Made by a program: the position numbers and the translations under genes. This document shows positions 49,779 to 59,432 of a DNA stretch of 64,000 bases, in pieces. The notes beneath the pieces are model-generated. The model ran no database searches. It worked only from the letters and a program-made list of their open reading frames with translations, and was not told where the DNA came from. Positions within the stretch are counted from its first letter, which is position 1, and each line of letters opens with the position of its first letter. The DNA comes from an uncultured Micrococcaceae bacterium. Lineage in GTDB: Bacteria; Actinomycetota; Actinomycetes; Actinomycetales; Micrococcaceae. Where the stretch lies: NCBI GenBank assembly GCA_947502645.1, contig CANNAD010000001.1, forward strand, positions 248,001 to 312,000, in the 5' to 3' direction.

Positions 49779-50884
49779 CAGCGAGGGCTCCGCAGGAAGC
49801 CGGTTTGACGCCCGACGACGGCCCCGGCATCCGTGGCGACGATAGTTTCCTGCGCTGCAGCGTAATGCTCGTCGCCGTCATGGACGGTCAGCACCTCCGA
49901 GGGGTCCACGCTGCGCTTGATCACGGCCAGTGCGATGGGGCCCATCTCGTAATGCTGTTCCGTCGATGTCACCCGCCCCACGGTCCGTTCCCCAAGTAGC
50001 ACTTCGCTTCCGTGCGCGGGAAGGGTGTGTTCGGAGCCATCCAGTTGCAGGAATACGAGACGGCGCGGAGGATGCCCCAGATTGTGTACCCGCGCGATCG
50101 TTTCCTGACCTTTGTAGCAGCCCTTGGACAGGTGGACGGCCGTCCGGATCATGTCCAGCTCATGCGGAATGGACTTCTCGTCAGTCTCCAGACCGGGGCG
50201 GGCCCGCCAGGCGGCGATACGGAGCGCCTCTGAGGCCATGGTCCCGGCCAGGCCCCACCCATCGGCTTCGAGAGTCCTGATGGTTCCTTCCAGATCGGCA
50301 GAGGGAACAAGATACTCGAACCACGGCCTTTCCTTGCCCGGATGAGCTTCCTCCTCGATAGAGGAATACGCATAACCGCCCACCGCAATGTTGGGCCACG
50401 GGTCCTCCCACACGACATGCCCGTCCAGAGCGGGAACCCGCTGGGTGGACGCCAGGACGCTCCACGCATCCCCAACGTCAGCAATGTCCACGCGGAGGGC
50501 GAATTTCATCTTGTTGAGCCAGTCGAGCAGGCCCTCGGCCTGTGAAGCTTCGGTGGTCAACCAGGTGGTTGCGCCGTCGTCCACGACGTGCGCCGCAAAA
50601 TCAATCCTGCCCTGCACCGTGAGGAACAGGGTCTCCGTGGCGGTACCCGGCGCCAGATCGGTGAGCGCCTGCGAAGAGAGCGTATTGAGCCAGCTCAACC
50701 GATCCTGGCCACTGACCGTGATGACACCGCGGTACGAGTGATCCACGACGGCGCGCGCACCCCGCACTCCTGCCAGCGCGCGCTGCTCACGGATGGGATC
50801 CCCATAGTGGGCTGCGACACCGGCGTCCTGGGCGGAGGCCTCTACGGCTCCATGGCGTGAAAGGAGGGGACTGTGATAGCTCAT
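49778..50884 (-). CDS. ygfZ: YgfZ/GcvT-like folate-binding protein
   Basis: Folate-dependent protein that in E. coli helps repair or assemble certain Fe-S enzymes. The 368-residue product has the family signature KGCYKGQETIARVHNLG and the N-terminal GVITVSGQDRLSWLNTLSSQ typical of the GcvT fold. The conserved cysteine of the signature is present. Length fits the actinobacterial members. It is the first gene of a pair with the ankyrin protein. AAGGA lies about 11 bases before the ATG. Confidence 0.92.
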   Translation of the reverse strand: MSYHSPLLSRHGAVEASAQDAGVAAHYGDPIREQRALAGVRGARAVVDHSYRGVITVSGQDRLSWLNTLSSQALTDLAPGTATETLFLTVQGRIDFAAHVVDDGATTWLTTEASQAEGLLDWLNKMKFALRVDIADVGDAWSVLASTQRVPALDGHVVWEDPWPNIAVGGYAYSSIEEEAHPGKERPWFEYLVPSADLEGTIRTLEADGWGLAGTMASEALRIAAWRARPGLETDEKSIPHELDMIRTAVHLSKGCYKGQETIARVHNLGHPPRRLVFLQLDGSEHTLPAHGSEVLLGERTVGRVTSTEQHYEMGPIALAVIKRSVDPSEVLTVHDGDEHYAAAQETIVATDAGAVVGRQTGFLRSPR

Positions 50885-50937
50885 ATCGATGGAACGTCCT
50901 TCAGTAGGAGGCGTATTCCGTCAGCGTTTCCCGTTAC

Positions 50938-51537
50938 TCAGGCGATCTTGCGCAGGGCTGCTGACGCGTGTGCTTCGAGGGCCTTACCCGCAGCCGAGAC
51001 ATCCCAACGCCAGAAAAGGTCGCCATTGACGAGACCGAAGATGCGCGTTGCGGCTGTGTACTCATGCGAATTCTGGCCACGCATGACCAAATCTGTGCTC
51101 AGCTGAATCTGTGGGCCCTTGATGCTGCCGTAATAGAGTTCAGCGATGCCGCCGGGATGAACGATTGTCGCCGTGATGTCGAACCCGCCGTCCTCGTTCC
51201 TCAACTCCTCGACGTCGTCGGCAGTCTTCAGCGCCGGAACAATATCCGCAGGTATCAGGCCGGGACCGCCGTCGCCGTCCAGAACCTTGCGGTCCAGCGC
51301 CCAGAAACCGCTCTCCAGCGACAGCGGGCGCAGCTTGTTGCCGTCCTCGTCCGTCAGCCAGCTTTCCGCCCGATAGGACAGATAGGGCAGCCCGTTCTGG
51401 CTGAACGTCACACGCTGGGAGAAGTACTCGGACTCAGGCCCGCCCTCTCCCAGGCGTCCAGAACCTTCCCAGGTGCCCAGTAGCCACGACAGCGGCACCA
51501 GTTCCGGGGTGAGGTCCGTGGGCAGTTCAGTAACCAT
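50938..51537 (-). CDS. Nitrobindin-like heme-binding beta-barrel protein (DUF1794/THAP4 type)
   Basis: Predicted ferric-heme beta-barrel; mycobacterial nitrobindin isomerises peroxynitrite. The 199-residue product has the family opener LSWLLGTWEGSGRLG, the barrel strands (ITATIVHPGGIAELYYG), and the C-terminal proximal-histidine segment KALEAHASAALRKIA with His190 in the place of the known heme ligand. ATG 51537 is chosen on family grounds; the frame opens to 51765. It starts 8 bp after a small membrane-peptide gene. Confidence 0.87.
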   Translation of the reverse strand: MVTELPTDLTPELVPLSWLLGTWEGSGRLGEGGPESEYFSQRVTFSQNGLPYLSYRAESWLTDEDGNKLRPLSLESGFWALDRKVLDGDGGPGLIPADIVPALKTADDVEELRNEDGGFDITATIVHPGGIAELYYGSIKGPQIQLSTDLVMRGQNSHEYTAATRIFGLVNGDLFWRWDVSAAGKALEAHASAALRKIA

Positions 51538-51545
51538 AGGGAGCG

Positions 51546-51659
51546 TTACTTCTGGCCCTTGAACAAGCCGTGGATCACGATACCGGCGAAGCCGGCCATG
51601 GCCACGCCCGCAAGGACGAGAAGGACGATAAAGAAAATTTCGAGAGCTACTAGCGACAT
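51546..51659 (-). CDS. 37-residue single-pass membrane peptide
   Basis: Read directly from the minus strand: MSLVALEIFFIVLLVLAGVA followed by a short Gly/Ala helix and the basic end LFKGQK before TAA. One hydrophobic helix covers about residues 5-30. AGGA lies seven bases upstream of the ATG. It sits tightly (8 bp) ahead of the nitrobindin-like gene, suggesting cotranscription. No function is known to me. Similar tiny genes are often missed in annotation. Confidence 0.7.
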   Translation of the reverse strand: MSLVALEIFFIVLLVLAGVAMAGFAGIVIHGLFKGQK

Positions 51660-51704
51660 GCCTCCATCCTAACCCCGAGACCGCGGGATTGGGATTCGGG
51701 GCCG

Positions 51705-52457
51705 TCACGCAATGAGGAGTTTGTCGAGAAAGTAGACCAGCGCGCCAATGGCGACAACGGGGCACATGCTCAGGGAAAGCCAGGCAGGAATCGACGGATT
51801 GAACTCACGCGAGAGTACCAGGCGGCGGAAGCTGACGACGACGGCCGCGCATGACAAGCCGACGATGGCCGCCGGGAGAGGCGCGACGTTCGTGAACAGC
51901 ATGGCCGCCAGCGGACCAGCCAGTCCGCCCAGGAGAATGCCGAGTGGCGCGACGATACGGTCCGGCCAGCGGATAGTGCAGACGGCACCCGCGACGAAGA
52001 CGCCGATACCGGTCACGAGCATGACACCGGAGTTCGACGCGTTGATAGAGAGCCTGTCCGCTGCCACCCAACCCGCACCGAACGCGCTGATCATGACACC
52101 GGCAGAAGCGCCGAGTACGGACTCAAGGCGTTCGCTTTGCCCTGTCCCCCGGAACAGCTGCACCAGAAAGACAACGACGACGCCGATCGCCACGACGATT
52201 GGCATCCAGGTCATGAGGGCATTCAGCGGTGCGTACACTGCCAGAACGAGCGAGCCAAGCCCGGCTGCGCCGATGACGCCGCCCACACTCTTGCGCGCGG
52301 GCATGCCGAGAGCGTGTGGCCACCCCCATGAGAACAACACCACTGCCAGTCCCACCACAACGGCGAGGGCCATACGTGACGTGTAGGACGTGGCGATGAT
52401 CGCAACCAGCACGACGCCGGCTACGGGGGCCACACTCCAATTCTTCACGCACACCAT
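51705..52457 (-). CDS. Conserved hypothetical membrane protein
   Basis: Two hundred and fifty residues with about seven to eight hydrophobic segments (for instance SVAPVAGVVLVAIIATSYTS, MPIVVAIGVVVVFLVQLF, and the C-terminal MCPVVAIGALVYFLDKLLIA). No transporter or enzyme motif was seen. Start choice is uncertain (ATG 52457, or GTG at codon 4). Its 5' side is notable: an intrinsic terminator ends 39 bp before the start and is preceded by a tRNA-like element, so the gene may be controlled by attenuation or have its own short promoter. Confidence 0.8.
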   Translation of the reverse strand: MVCVKNWSVAPVAGVVLVAIIATSYTSRMALAVVVGLAVVLFSWGWPHALGMPARKSVGGVIGAAGLGSLVLAVYAPLNALMTWMPIVVAIGVVVVFLVQLFRGTGQSERLESVLGASAGVMISAFGAGWVAADRLSINASNSGVMLVTGIGVFVAGAVCTIRWPDRIVAPLGILLGGLAGPLAAMLFTNVAPLPAAIVGLSCAAVVVSFRRLVLSREFNPSIPAWLSLSMCPVVAIGALVYFLDKLLIA

Positions 52458-52495
52458 CCTGCCTCATGGGAATGACAGTTTGGTCATTCCGTGTG

Positions 52496-52535
52496 AAAAA
52501 ACAAAGGAACCCCCAGGCATGTGCCGGAGGGTTCC
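52496..52535 (-). terminator. Intrinsic terminator after the tRNA-like RNA
   Basis: Stem GGAACCC/GGGTTCC (52506-52512 and 52529-52535) with an inner GGC/GCC pair block, followed on the minus strand by TTTGTTTTTT. It begins four bases after the CCA of the tRNA-like element and ends 39 bp before the membrane protein start at 52457. Confidence 0.85.
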
Positions 52536-52539
52536 TGCT

Positions 52540-52594
52540 TGGTGGAGGACATACGGGTCGAACGTATCAAAGGCACCCCACTGGTGCATCCCCC
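52540..52594 (-). ncRNA. tRNA-like small RNA lacking an anticodon arm
   Basis: On the minus strand: GGGGGAT (52588-52594), a hairpin GCACC-AGTGG-GGTGC, linker CTTTG, T-stem ATACG, T-loop TTCGACC, CGTAT, GTCCTCC, A, CCA. The acceptor arms pair over seven positions (two G-U wobbles), and the T-arm carries G53, T54, T55, C56, R57, A58, Y60 and C61 of real tRNAs. CCA is encoded, unlike in the tRNA-Trp of this window. D and anticodon arms are replaced by one 5-bp hairpin. A candidate promoter lies just upstream and an intrinsic terminator follows. It could be an autonomous small RNA processed by RNase P, a decayed tRNA, or a leader controlling the gene at 51705. I do not recognise a described family. 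Confidence 0.6.
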
Positions 52595-52608
52595 TTGTAT
52601 GAGGATCA

Positions 52609-52637
52609 ACGTTACACAGAGTCCGTGACCACACCAA
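52609..52637 (-). promoter_or_regulatory. Candidate promoter of the tRNA-like RNA
   Basis: Minus-strand TTGGTG (52632-52637), 17-bp spacer, TAACGT (52609-52614). The predicted start near 52602 would leave only about eight nucleotides before the acceptor stem. It lies in the divergent gap with mshD. Confidence 0.5.
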
Positions 52638-52670
52638 ATCGGTGATGCGTGTTCGCGTAGGCTGGTTTCC

Positions 52671-53657
52671 ATGACGGACAACAACGCGAATACGTGGTCA
52701 GTGGTCGTCTCGACAGGGACGCCTGAGAGTGACTTGCTCCTGGATCTGGAGGAGTTGGCCGCCGCTGCGGTCGAGTCCGACGGCAACCCCCCATTCTCAG
52801 AACAAACTCTGGTTGATGTGAAGTCCACCGACTCCAGTGTCATTGTCTACGCGGTCTACTGCTCCGAGGACGCCAGCTCCTCAACTGTGCGCGGCCTGGC
52901 GGGAGCCGCCGTCGTCGTTCGCTCCGCCAAAGGTGACGGTGGGGTGCTGGAGCTGGTGACACGGCCTTCCTACCGCAATCAGGGCGTAGGGCGCAGCATT
53001 GTGGACGCGGTCTCAGCCGGACCCGGATTTGAGCAACTCAACGCCTGGTCCCACGGAAACCATGCCGCAGCGGCACAGCTGGCCCGGTCCTACGGCTTCG
53101 AATCCGTGCGTGAACTCTGGCGAATGCGCCAGACGAGGGCGAACGCCGCCGATGCCGAACTTCCGCCAGCGAAGAATTCACTGCCAGACGACGTCGTTAT
53201 CCGCGCCTTCCGGCCCGGACTCGACGAGGAATCCTGGCTTGAGGCCAACGCCGCCGCGTTCGCGCACCATCCGGAACAGGGACGCACCACGTTGCAGGAC
53301 CTTCAAGCACGGATGGCCGAAAACTGGTTTGATCCCCAGGGTTTCCTCCTCGCGGTCAGAAACACGCCAGGCACGCCGGACGACGGCGAACTCCTCGGCT
53401 TTCACTGGACCAAGATCCATCCTGCCTCCGGCGGCCACCCAGCTATCGGTGAGGTATACGTGGTGGGCGTAACCCCTGCGGCACAGGGTATGGGACTCGG
53501 AAAAGCTCTCACCCTCGCCGGCATCGAACACCTGCACGGCAAAGGGCTGGAAGCGATCATGCTCTACGTCGACGCCGAAAACACTGCGGCCGTCGCCCTC
53601 TACCGGAAGCTGGGATTCACCCGCTGGGACGTCGATGTCATGTACGCCGCCAGATAG
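52671..53657 (+). CDS. mshD: Mycothiol synthase MshD
   Basis: Acetylates Cys-GlcN-Ins with acetyl-CoA in the last step of mycothiol synthesis, the actinobacterial thiol. The 328-residue product has two GNAT lobes: a weaker N-terminal one (TRPSYRNQGVGRSIVDAV) and an active C-terminal one with VVGVTPAAQGMGLGKALTLA and YVDAENTAAVALYRKLGF. Length and tandem layout match MshD. No ribosome site is seen; TAGGCT (52658-52663) ends seven bases before the ATG, suggesting a leaderless mRNA. It is followed 56 bp later by ppk. Confidence 0.94.
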   Translation: MTDNNANTWSVVVSTGTPESDLLLDLEELAAAAVESDGNPPFSEQTLVDVKSTDSSVIVYAVYCSEDASSSTVRGLAGAAVVVRSAKGDGGVLELVTRPSYRNQGVGRSIVDAVSAGPGFEQLNAWSHGNHAAAAQLARSYGFESVRELWRMRQTRANAADAELPPAKNSLPDDVVIRAFRPGLDEESWLEANAAAFAHHPEQGRTTLQDLQARMAENWFDPQGFLLAVRNTPGTPDDGELLGFHWTKIHPASGGHPAIGEVYVVGVTPAAQGMGLGKALTLAGIEHLHGKGLEAIMLYVDAENTAAVALYRKLGFTRWDVDVMYAAR

Positions 53658-53713
53658 TCACCGTCCACTTGTAGAGTTGGGACAGACGAGGCCGTCAGGA
53701 CAGAGGAGAAAAT

Positions 53714-55939
53714 ATGGATTCCGATACAGCAGCATTGCCACGGGTCCGCTCCGGGTCTTCGGAAGCAGCCCCGTCACGGGCAAGCCAGGACCGCATAGAC
53801 ATCCCCGACTTCGAACCCAACCCCCTGCCCTCCGGAGACATCTCCCCCGAGCGTTTCCTTGACCGCGAAATAAGCTGGCTGGACTTCAACGCCCGCGTCC
53901 TGGACCTCGCAGAAGACCCTGACCTGTTCCTCCTGGAACGCGTCAACTTCCTGTCGATCTTCGCGTCAAACCTCGACGAGTTCTTCATGGTCCGGGTGGC
54001 CGGCCTGAAGCGGCGGATCGCCACAGGACTCGCAGTCCCCTCGGCTGCAGGCCTGAGCCCCATCGAACAGTTGGAGCTGCTGATCCAGGAAGCCCGAAAG
54101 CTCCAGGAACGCCACGCTGACGTCTTCGCACAGCAGATCCGGCCAGCGCTGGCGGAAGAAAACATCCACCTCACGCGCTGGGAGGACCTGGATGAGGACG
54201 AGCAGAACCGTCTCACAACCCTGTTCAAGGAAAAGGTTTTCCCGATCCTGACGCCGCTGGCCGTGGATCCCGCACACCCCTTCCCCTACATTTCCGGGCT
54301 CTCACTGAACCTTGCCGTCGTCGTGCGTAATCCGGTGAGCGAAAAGGAGCTGTTCGCCCGTCTCAAGGTGCCGGACCAGCTGCCGCGCCTCATCGGAATC
54401 GACGGCCCACGAGCAGGCAACGTAGCCGGCCGTGTGGCCCGTTTCATCTCCCTTGAGGACGTCATCTCCGTTCATCTGGAGTTGTTGTTCCCCGGCATGG
54501 AAGTGCGCGAACACCACGCTTTCCGTGTCACCCGCAACGAAGACCTCGAAGTAGAAGAAGACGACGCCGAAAACCTGCTGCAGGCTCTCGAAAAGGAACT
54601 GCTCCGCCGTCGTTTTGGTCCACCAGTGCGCCTCGAAGTGACCACGGACATCAACCCGAGTATCAAATCACTGCTCTCGCGTGAACTCGGTGTTGAAGAC
54701 GACGAGGTCTACATGCTGCCCGCACCGCTGGACCTCCGTGGGCTCAGCGCCATCAGCCGGATAGATCGAGGGGACCTCCACTACCCCAAGCGCGTACCGC
54801 ACACGAGCCGTCATCTCAACGAGAGCGAGACGTCGAAAGCCGCGAACGTTTTTGCGGCGATGCGTCGTCGGGACATCCTCCTCCACCACCCCTATGACTC
54901 ATTCTCGACGTCAGTGCAGGCTTTCCTTGAGCAGGCGGCGAATGATCCCAAAGTGCAGGCGATCAAGCAGACGCTCTACCGGACATCCGGGGATTCACCC
55001 ATTGTGGATGCCCTCATTGAAGCTGCCGAGTCAGGCAAGCAGGTCCTCGCGCTCGTGGAGATCAAGGCGCGCTTCGACGAGCAGGCGAACATCTCGTGGG
55101 CCCGCAAGCTGGAGCAGGCCGGCGTGCACGTTGTCTACGGGATTGTTGGTCTGAAAACGCACTGCAAATTGTCTCTCGTGGTGCGCCAGGAGGGCGACGG
55201 CCTGCGCCGCTACTGCCACATCGGAACAGGCAACTACCACCCGCGCACTGCCCGCTATTACGAGGACCTCGGTCTGCTGACAGCCAACGAGAATGTGGGC
55301 GAGGACCTGTCAAAACTGTTCAACCAACTCTCCGGATATGCACCCAAATCGGTGTTCAAACGTCTGCTGGTCGCACCGCGGTCCGTCCGGGTTGGACTCA
55401 TCGAGCGGGTCGAACAGGAGATTGCGAACAGCAGGGCGGGCAAGGCCGCGCGCGTTGTCATCAAGGTGAACTCGATTGTTGATGAGGCAATCATTGATTC
55501 GCTCTATCGCGCATCCCAGGCCGGGGTGCGGGTGGACGTCATCGTGCGCGGGATCTGCTCTGTCCGTCCGGGGGTTCCCGGTTTGAGCGAAAACATCACC
55601 GTGCGATCGATCCTGGGCCGGTTCCTGGAGCACTCGAGGGTCTTTGCGTTCGCGAACGACGGCGACCCGGTGGTCTACATCGGATCCGCGGACATGATGC
55701 ACCGCAATCTTGACCGCAGGGTTGAGACACTTGTGCAGATCTGTGAACGCGAGGACATCACGAACCTCATCAACCTGCTTGATCGATACCTGGATAGCGC
55801 GACCGCCAGTTGGCACCTGGACAGCGCAGGCCAATGGACCCGGCATTTCCGCGATGAAGACGGCGAGCCGCTCAATGACATCCAGTCGTGGCTGTTGGAA
55901 TCGCGGATCCGCCAACGCATGGCAGCTCGGCATTCATGA
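53714..55939 (+). CDS. ppk: Polyphosphate kinase 1 (RNA degradosome type)
   Basis: Polymerises the ATP gamma-phosphate into inorganic polyphosphate. The 741-residue product has the N-domain [20 protein letters not shown] with [20 protein letters not shown], and the catalytic core with [20 protein letters not shown], whose histidine is the phospho-carrier, and [20 protein letters not shown]. Length is standard for the actinobacterial enzyme. AGGAG lies five bases before the ATG. The stop overlaps the next gene (ATGA). Confidence 0.97.
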   Translation: MDSDTAALPRVRSGSSEAAPSRASQDRIDIPDFEPNPLPSGDISPERFLDREISWLDFNARVLDLAEDPDLFLLERVNFLSIFASNLDEFFMVRVAGLKRRIATGLAVPSAAGLSPIEQLELLIQEARKLQERHADVFAQQIRPALAEENIHLTRWEDLDEDEQNRLTTLFKEKVFPILTPLAVDPAHPFPYISGLSLNLAVVVRNPVSEKELFARLKVPDQLPRLIGIDGPRAGNVAGRVARFISLEDVISVHLELLFPGMEVREHHAFRVTRNEDLEVEEDDAENLLQALEKELLRRRFGPPVRLEVTTDINPSIKSLLSRELGVEDDEVYMLPAPLDLRGLSAISRIDRGDLHYPKRVPHTSRHLNESETSKAANVFAAMRRRDILLHHPYDSFSTSVQAFLEQAANDPKVQAIKQTLYRTSGDSPIVDALIEAAESGKQVLALVEIKARFDEQANISWARKLEQAGVHVVYGIVGLKTHCKLSLVVRQEGDGLRRYCHIGTGNYHPRTARYYEDLGLLTANENVGEDLSKLFNQLSGYAPKSVFKRLLVAPRSVRVGLIERVEQEIANSRAGKAARVVIKVNSIVDEAIIDSLYRASQAGVRVDVIVRGICSVRPGVPGLSENITVRSILGRFLEHSRVFAFANDGDPVVYIGSADMMHRNLDRRVETLVQICEREDITNLINLLDRYLDSATASWHLDSAGQWTRHFRDEDGEPLNDIQSWLLESRIRQRMAARHS

Positions 55940-56874
55940 GTACTGACGCCGGAACACCGAAGGTAGTTGCCGCTGGGGCGCTGTGCTGGCGACGGGAAAA
56001 GGGGCACCTTCAGGTGTTGCTGATCCACCGTCCGCGGTATGACGACTGGTCCTGGCCCAAAGGCAAGGTCGACGCCGGTGAGACGCCGCCCGAAGCGGCT
56101 GTGCGTGAGGTTCAGGAAGAAGTGGGTCTGCGTATCTCTTTGGGCATTCCGCTGCCCCCGGTTCACTACAAAGTGTCCGCCGGGCGGAAGATCGTCCATT
56201 ACTGGGCCGCGAAGGCAGAGGGCATGACCCCTCGGGCGGACGACGACGAAGTGGACAAGGTGCTTTGGTGCTCGCCGGTTCGCGCCTATGAGCTGTTGTC
56301 CATGGCCGATGACAAGCTCCCGCTGGACGCATTGGTCAATGCGCACAGCGAGAAGAATCTGGACACCTGGCCTCTTATTCTGCTGCGCCACGCGAAAGCC
56401 AAACCTCGGTCGTCCTGGACACGGGCAGAAGGTGAGCGGCCCCTGGCCGGTTCGGGGCTCCGCCAGGCGAAAGCCGTGGGAAAGCTCCTGATGAGCTGGG
56501 GCCCGAAAAGAGTGCGTTCAAGCCCGTGGGATCGCTGTGTTCAAACGGTGATGCCTTACGTCAAGCGTTCCGGTGCCAAGCTCAAGCACGTGGACGCCGT
56601 CACTGAACACAACGCCACCAGGAAACCAAAGAAGGCGGAAGCGGCCGTTCAGGCATTGTTCGACAAGGCCAAACCCGTGGTGCTGTGCACCCATAGACCA
56701 GTGCTTCCACTGGCCCTCCGCGTGATCGCAAAGCATATGCCCGAGTCGCTGGCCGGCAGTCTGCCGTCGTCGGATCCGTACCTCAAAGCCGGCCATTTGC
56801 TGGTTTTTCACGTCAGCAACCACGCCCACGGACACATAGTCTCCGTCGAGAAGCATGCCCCATACGATGACTAA
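55936..56874 (+). CDS. Nudix hydrolase fused to a histidine phosphatase (MutT1-like)
   Basis: Two-domain sanitation enzyme resembling mycobacterial MutT1, which cleaves 8-oxo-GTP or diadenosine polyphosphates. The 312-residue product has a complete Nudix box in [20 protein letters not shown] followed by VGL (residues about 45-70), then a histidine-phosphatase domain starting with [15 protein letters not shown] (RHA core) and [14 protein letters not shown] 55936 overlaps the ppk stop; the frame opens earlier at 55888 inside ppk. The ppk-mutT order is conserved in actinobacteria and links nucleotide clean-up to polyphosphate metabolism. Confidence 0.93.
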   Translation: MSTDAGTPKVVAAGALCWRREKGHLQVLLIHRPRYDDWSWPKGKVDAGETPPEAAVREVQEEVGLRISLGIPLPPVHYKVSAGRKIVHYWAAKAEGMTPRADDDEVDKVLWCSPVRAYELLSMADDKLPLDALVNAHSEKNLDTWPLILLRHAKAKPRSSWTRAEGERPLAGSGLRQAKAVGKLLMSWGPKRVRSSPWDRCVQTVMPYVKRSGAKLKHVDAVTEHNATRKPKKAEAAVQALFDKAKPVVLCTHRPVLPLALRVIAKHMPESLAGSLPSSDPYLKAGHLLVFHVSNHAHGHIVSVEKHAPYDD

Positions 56875-57026
56875 GGGCTCTCTCCGGTTATCCGCGGCCC
56901 CCTCATATTCCGGGGCCGGAACGGCCGCGGCCGGACAGCGTGCGCGGACCCGCACCCGTGGCACAGTGAGATCCAGCGACGCCGTGGATCTCCCCTCTCC
57001 CGTTTCGTGAGCGATACACTGAACGC

Positions 57027-57842
57027 GTGAGCCTTTCCCAAGAGATTCCCACGCCCTACGAGGACCTGCTGCGCGATGTCATGGACAACGGCACAGCGAA
57101 AGCTGATCGGACAGGCACCGGAACCCGCAGTGTTTTTGGTCGGCAACTACGCTTTGATCTGAGCGAGTCATTTCCGCTGATCACCACCAAGCGCGTGCAT
57201 TTCAAGTCCCTCGCTGTGGAACTGTTGTGGTTCCTGCGGGGAGACTCCAACGTCCGCTGGATGCATGACCAGGGAGTCACCATTTGGGATGAGTGGGCGG
57301 ACGACGACGGCGATCTCGGCCCTGTGTACGGCGTCCAGTGGCGCAGCTGGCCCACACCGGATGGCGGGCATATTGATCAGATCAGTCAGGTCATCGAAAG
57401 CCTGAAGTCCAACCCCGACTCCCGACGCCATGTGGTCTCCTCCTGGAACGTGGCCGAGGTTCCGGACATGGCTCTTCCCCCATGTCATATGTTCTTCCAG
57501 TTTTACGTTGCTGACGGGAAGCTGTCCTGTCAGCTTTACCAGCGGTCCGCTGACATGTTTCTCGGTGTGCCGTTCAACATTGCGTCCTACGCGTTGCTGA
57601 CCCTGATGGTTGCGCGCCAGACTGGGCTGGAGCCGGGCGAGTTCGTCTGGACCGGCGGCGACGTCCATATCTACGACAATCACCTCGATCAGGTACGCGA
57701 ACAACTCTCGAGGGAACCATTCCCCTACCCTCAGCTGCGTATCCGTCAGGACCGTGAGAGCATCTTCGACTACACACTCGAGGACTTCGAGGTTCTCGAT
57801 TACCAACACCACCCGACGATTAAGGCACCAGTGGCTGTATGA
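57027..57842 (+). CDS. thyA: Thymidylate synthase ThyA
   Basis: Methylates dUMP with methylene-tetrahydrofolate. The 271-residue product has the catalytic cysteine in [12 protein letters not shown], the arginine-containing [16 protein letters not shown], the [20 protein letters not shown] loop, and the C-terminal KAPVAV expected of ThyA. GTG start: no ribosome site, but TACACT (57015-57020) ends six bases before it, consistent with a leaderless transcript. It overlaps folA (ATGA), so the enzyme and its dihydrofolate recycler are coupled. Confidence 0.97.
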   Translation: MSLSQEIPTPYEDLLRDVMDNGTAKADRTGTGTRSVFGRQLRFDLSESFPLITTKRVHFKSLAVELLWFLRGDSNVRWMHDQGVTIWDEWADDDGDLGPVYGVQWRSWPTPDGGHIDQISQVIESLKSNPDSRRHVVSSWNVAEVPDMALPPCHMFFQFYVADGKLSCQLYQRSADMFLGVPFNIASYALLTLMVARQTGLEPGEFVWTGGDVHIYDNHLDQVREQLSREPFPYPQLRIRQDRESIFDYTLEDFEVLDYQHHPTIKAPVAV

Positions 57843-58372
57843 GCACTACATCGAAAATCGGAATGATCTGGGCGCAGACGGAATCCGGCGTCATCGGCAA
57901 GAACGGCTCGATGCCGTGGCATCTGCCCGAGGACATGGCGCATTTCAAGCGCACGACGACGGGCCACCCCGTCATCATGGGCCGGCGCACCTGGGAGTCC
58001 TTTCCCCCAAAATTCAGACCTCTGCCTGACCGGACGAACATTGTTGTCACCCGGCAGAAGGACCTGGCCTCGGATATGACCGAAGCTGGCGCCGTCGTCG
58101 TCGGCTCCCTCGAAGAGGCGCTGGAAGCGGCCCGGCAGGCTCCGGGCAGCGAGGAAATCTGGATCGCCGGCGGCGGGCAGCTGTACAGGGAGGCTGAACC
58201 GACAGCGGACCTGGCGGTGGTCACCGTCCTTGAGGCCGACGTCGAGGGTGATACGTACGCACCAAAATTGGGGCCGGACTGGCAGCTGCGGTCTGTTTCA
58301 CCAGACTCGGGATGGCACACCGATACCAACGGCACGCGGTACCGGATCAGCGCATGGGAGCGCCCAGCCTGA
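57839..58372 (+). CDS. folA: Dihydrofolate reductase
   Basis: Reduces dihydrofolate produced by ThyA. The 177-residue product has the N-terminal [20 protein letters not shown], the substrate aspartate segment [15 protein letters not shown], the NADPH motif [10 protein letters not shown] and the late GGGQLYREA. Length is normal. Translationally coupled to thyA through ATGA. No trimethoprim-resistance-type change was looked for. Confidence 0.97.
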   Translation: MSTTSKIGMIWAQTESGVIGKNGSMPWHLPEDMAHFKRTTTGHPVIMGRRTWESFPPKFRPLPDRTNIVVTRQKDLASDMTEAGAVVVGSLEEALEAARQAPGSEEIWIAGGGQLYREAEPTADLAVVTVLEADVEGDTYAPKLGPDWQLRSVSPDSGWHTDTNGTRYRISAWERPA

Positions 58373-58458
58373 TCGTGGGGAGTGCTCCCCATCGCTAGCG
58401 GCACGGTTGCTCGCTAAGCTCAAAGCAAGTCCGAGCAACCGAAAGACAAGGAACGGCG

Positions 58459-59415
58459 ATGTCCGAAACATGGGGTGCAAACCTCGACGAGCTGCGCACG
58501 CTCGCCAAGCAGTGCGGCGCCGGGTCACAGACGTTGACGGAACTTTCCAAGTCTCTCTCGACCATGGTCAACAACCCGAATTTCTGGAAGGGCGGCGACG
58601 CCGACCGGATGCGTGGCACCTGGAACTCCGGGATGAAAGCCCGCCTCCTCTCCGCCTCGAAGATGCTGGACAAAGCATCAACGGACCTGGTGAATCAGGC
58701 CAAAGAGCAGGAACAGGCCTCCCAGGTTGGTGGTAGTAGCGGTCCCGGCGGCAACTCGAACGGCCCGGGTGGCTCGGATGGTCCCGGCCCAGGGGGCTCC
58801 GATCGTGACTTCTGGGGGCCGGACTGGCTGGCCGACCCTGACTCCCCTTTCCGCAACGGCTGGGACTATTACGGTTACGCCAAGTATCTGCCGGGGATGC
58901 GGGCAAGCCTGTTCGACATGGCCGGAATGGCTTACAAGGCTGGGACCTGGGCCGAGTTCATGGACCCCGCAGCCTGGGCCGCCTTCAGGGGCTCGAACCC
59001 GTTCAGCCAGGCGTTCAACGCATCCTCAAACCTTTTTGACGGTAACTGGCACAGGCTCTTCGAGCTGACGGACGGATCAACTGCTTTCAAAGCGTTCGAT
59101 GGCCTTGGTAAAGGTCTGGGTGTGGTTGGCATGGGGCTGGACGGACTGGATGCCTACAACCACTTCCAGGATGGAGACGTCGGAGCCGGTCTCTACTCGG
59201 GAACCAAAGCTGCACTCGGCGCTCTTTCATTCGCCCCGCCGCCAGTGGGCACAGCGGCCATGATTGCCAGTGGAGGACTCTTCCTCTATGACAACGTTCC
59301 CGTCATTCACGACGCCGTCAACGCCACGGGCGAAGCTATCGCTGACGTCGCCGAGGATGTTGGCGGGGCAATTTCCGACGGCGCTGAAGCTGTCGGCGAC
59401 TTCTTCGGCTTTTAG
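58459..59415 (+). CDS. WXG100-domain protein with C-terminal effector-like region
   Basis: Candidate type VII secretion substrate, 318 residues. The N-terminal helical hairpin has its W-x-G turn at Trp43-Lys44-Gly45 (NFWKGGDADRM), followed by an amphipathic helix to about residue 92 and a Gly/Pro/Ser-rich linker (about 93-120). The C-terminal 200 residues contain an aromatic segment (about 122-190) and a Gly/Ala-rich hydrophobic stretch ending in an acidic amphipathic helix. No toxin catalytic motif was found. GGAA precedes the ATG; TAAGCT upstream is a possible -10 box. It is first of a three-gene cassette; no ESX ATPase or transporter genes are in the window. Confidence 0.8.
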   Translation: MSETWGANLDELRTLAKQCGAGSQTLTELSKSLSTMVNNPNFWKGGDADRMRGTWNSGMKARLLSASKMLDKASTDLVNQAKEQEQASQVGGSSGPGGNSNGPGGSDGPGPGGSDRDFWGPDWLADPDSPFRNGWDYYGYAKYLPGMRASLFDMAGMAYKAGTWAEFMDPAAWAAFRGSNPFSQAFNASSNLFDGNWHRLFELTDGSTAFKAFDGLGKGLGVVGMGLDGLDAYNHFQDGDVGAGLYSGTKAALGALSFAPPPVGTAAMIASGGLFLYDNVPVIHDAVNATGEAIADVAEDVGGAISDGAEAVGDFFGF

Positions 59416-59432
59416 GTATTAGGGAGAACAAC

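Noticed and set aside
52496-52637. T-box riboswitch or tmRNA as explanation of the tRNA-like element
   Set aside because: No T-box antiterminator consensus is present. A tmRNA would need its 5' half some 300 bases upstream, and no tag frame or smpB neighbour is seen.
52484-52843. Minus-strand 119-codon frame across the mshD promoter and tRNA-like element
   Set aside because: It crosses the divergent promoters, the structured RNA and the terminator, and overlaps mshD antisense.
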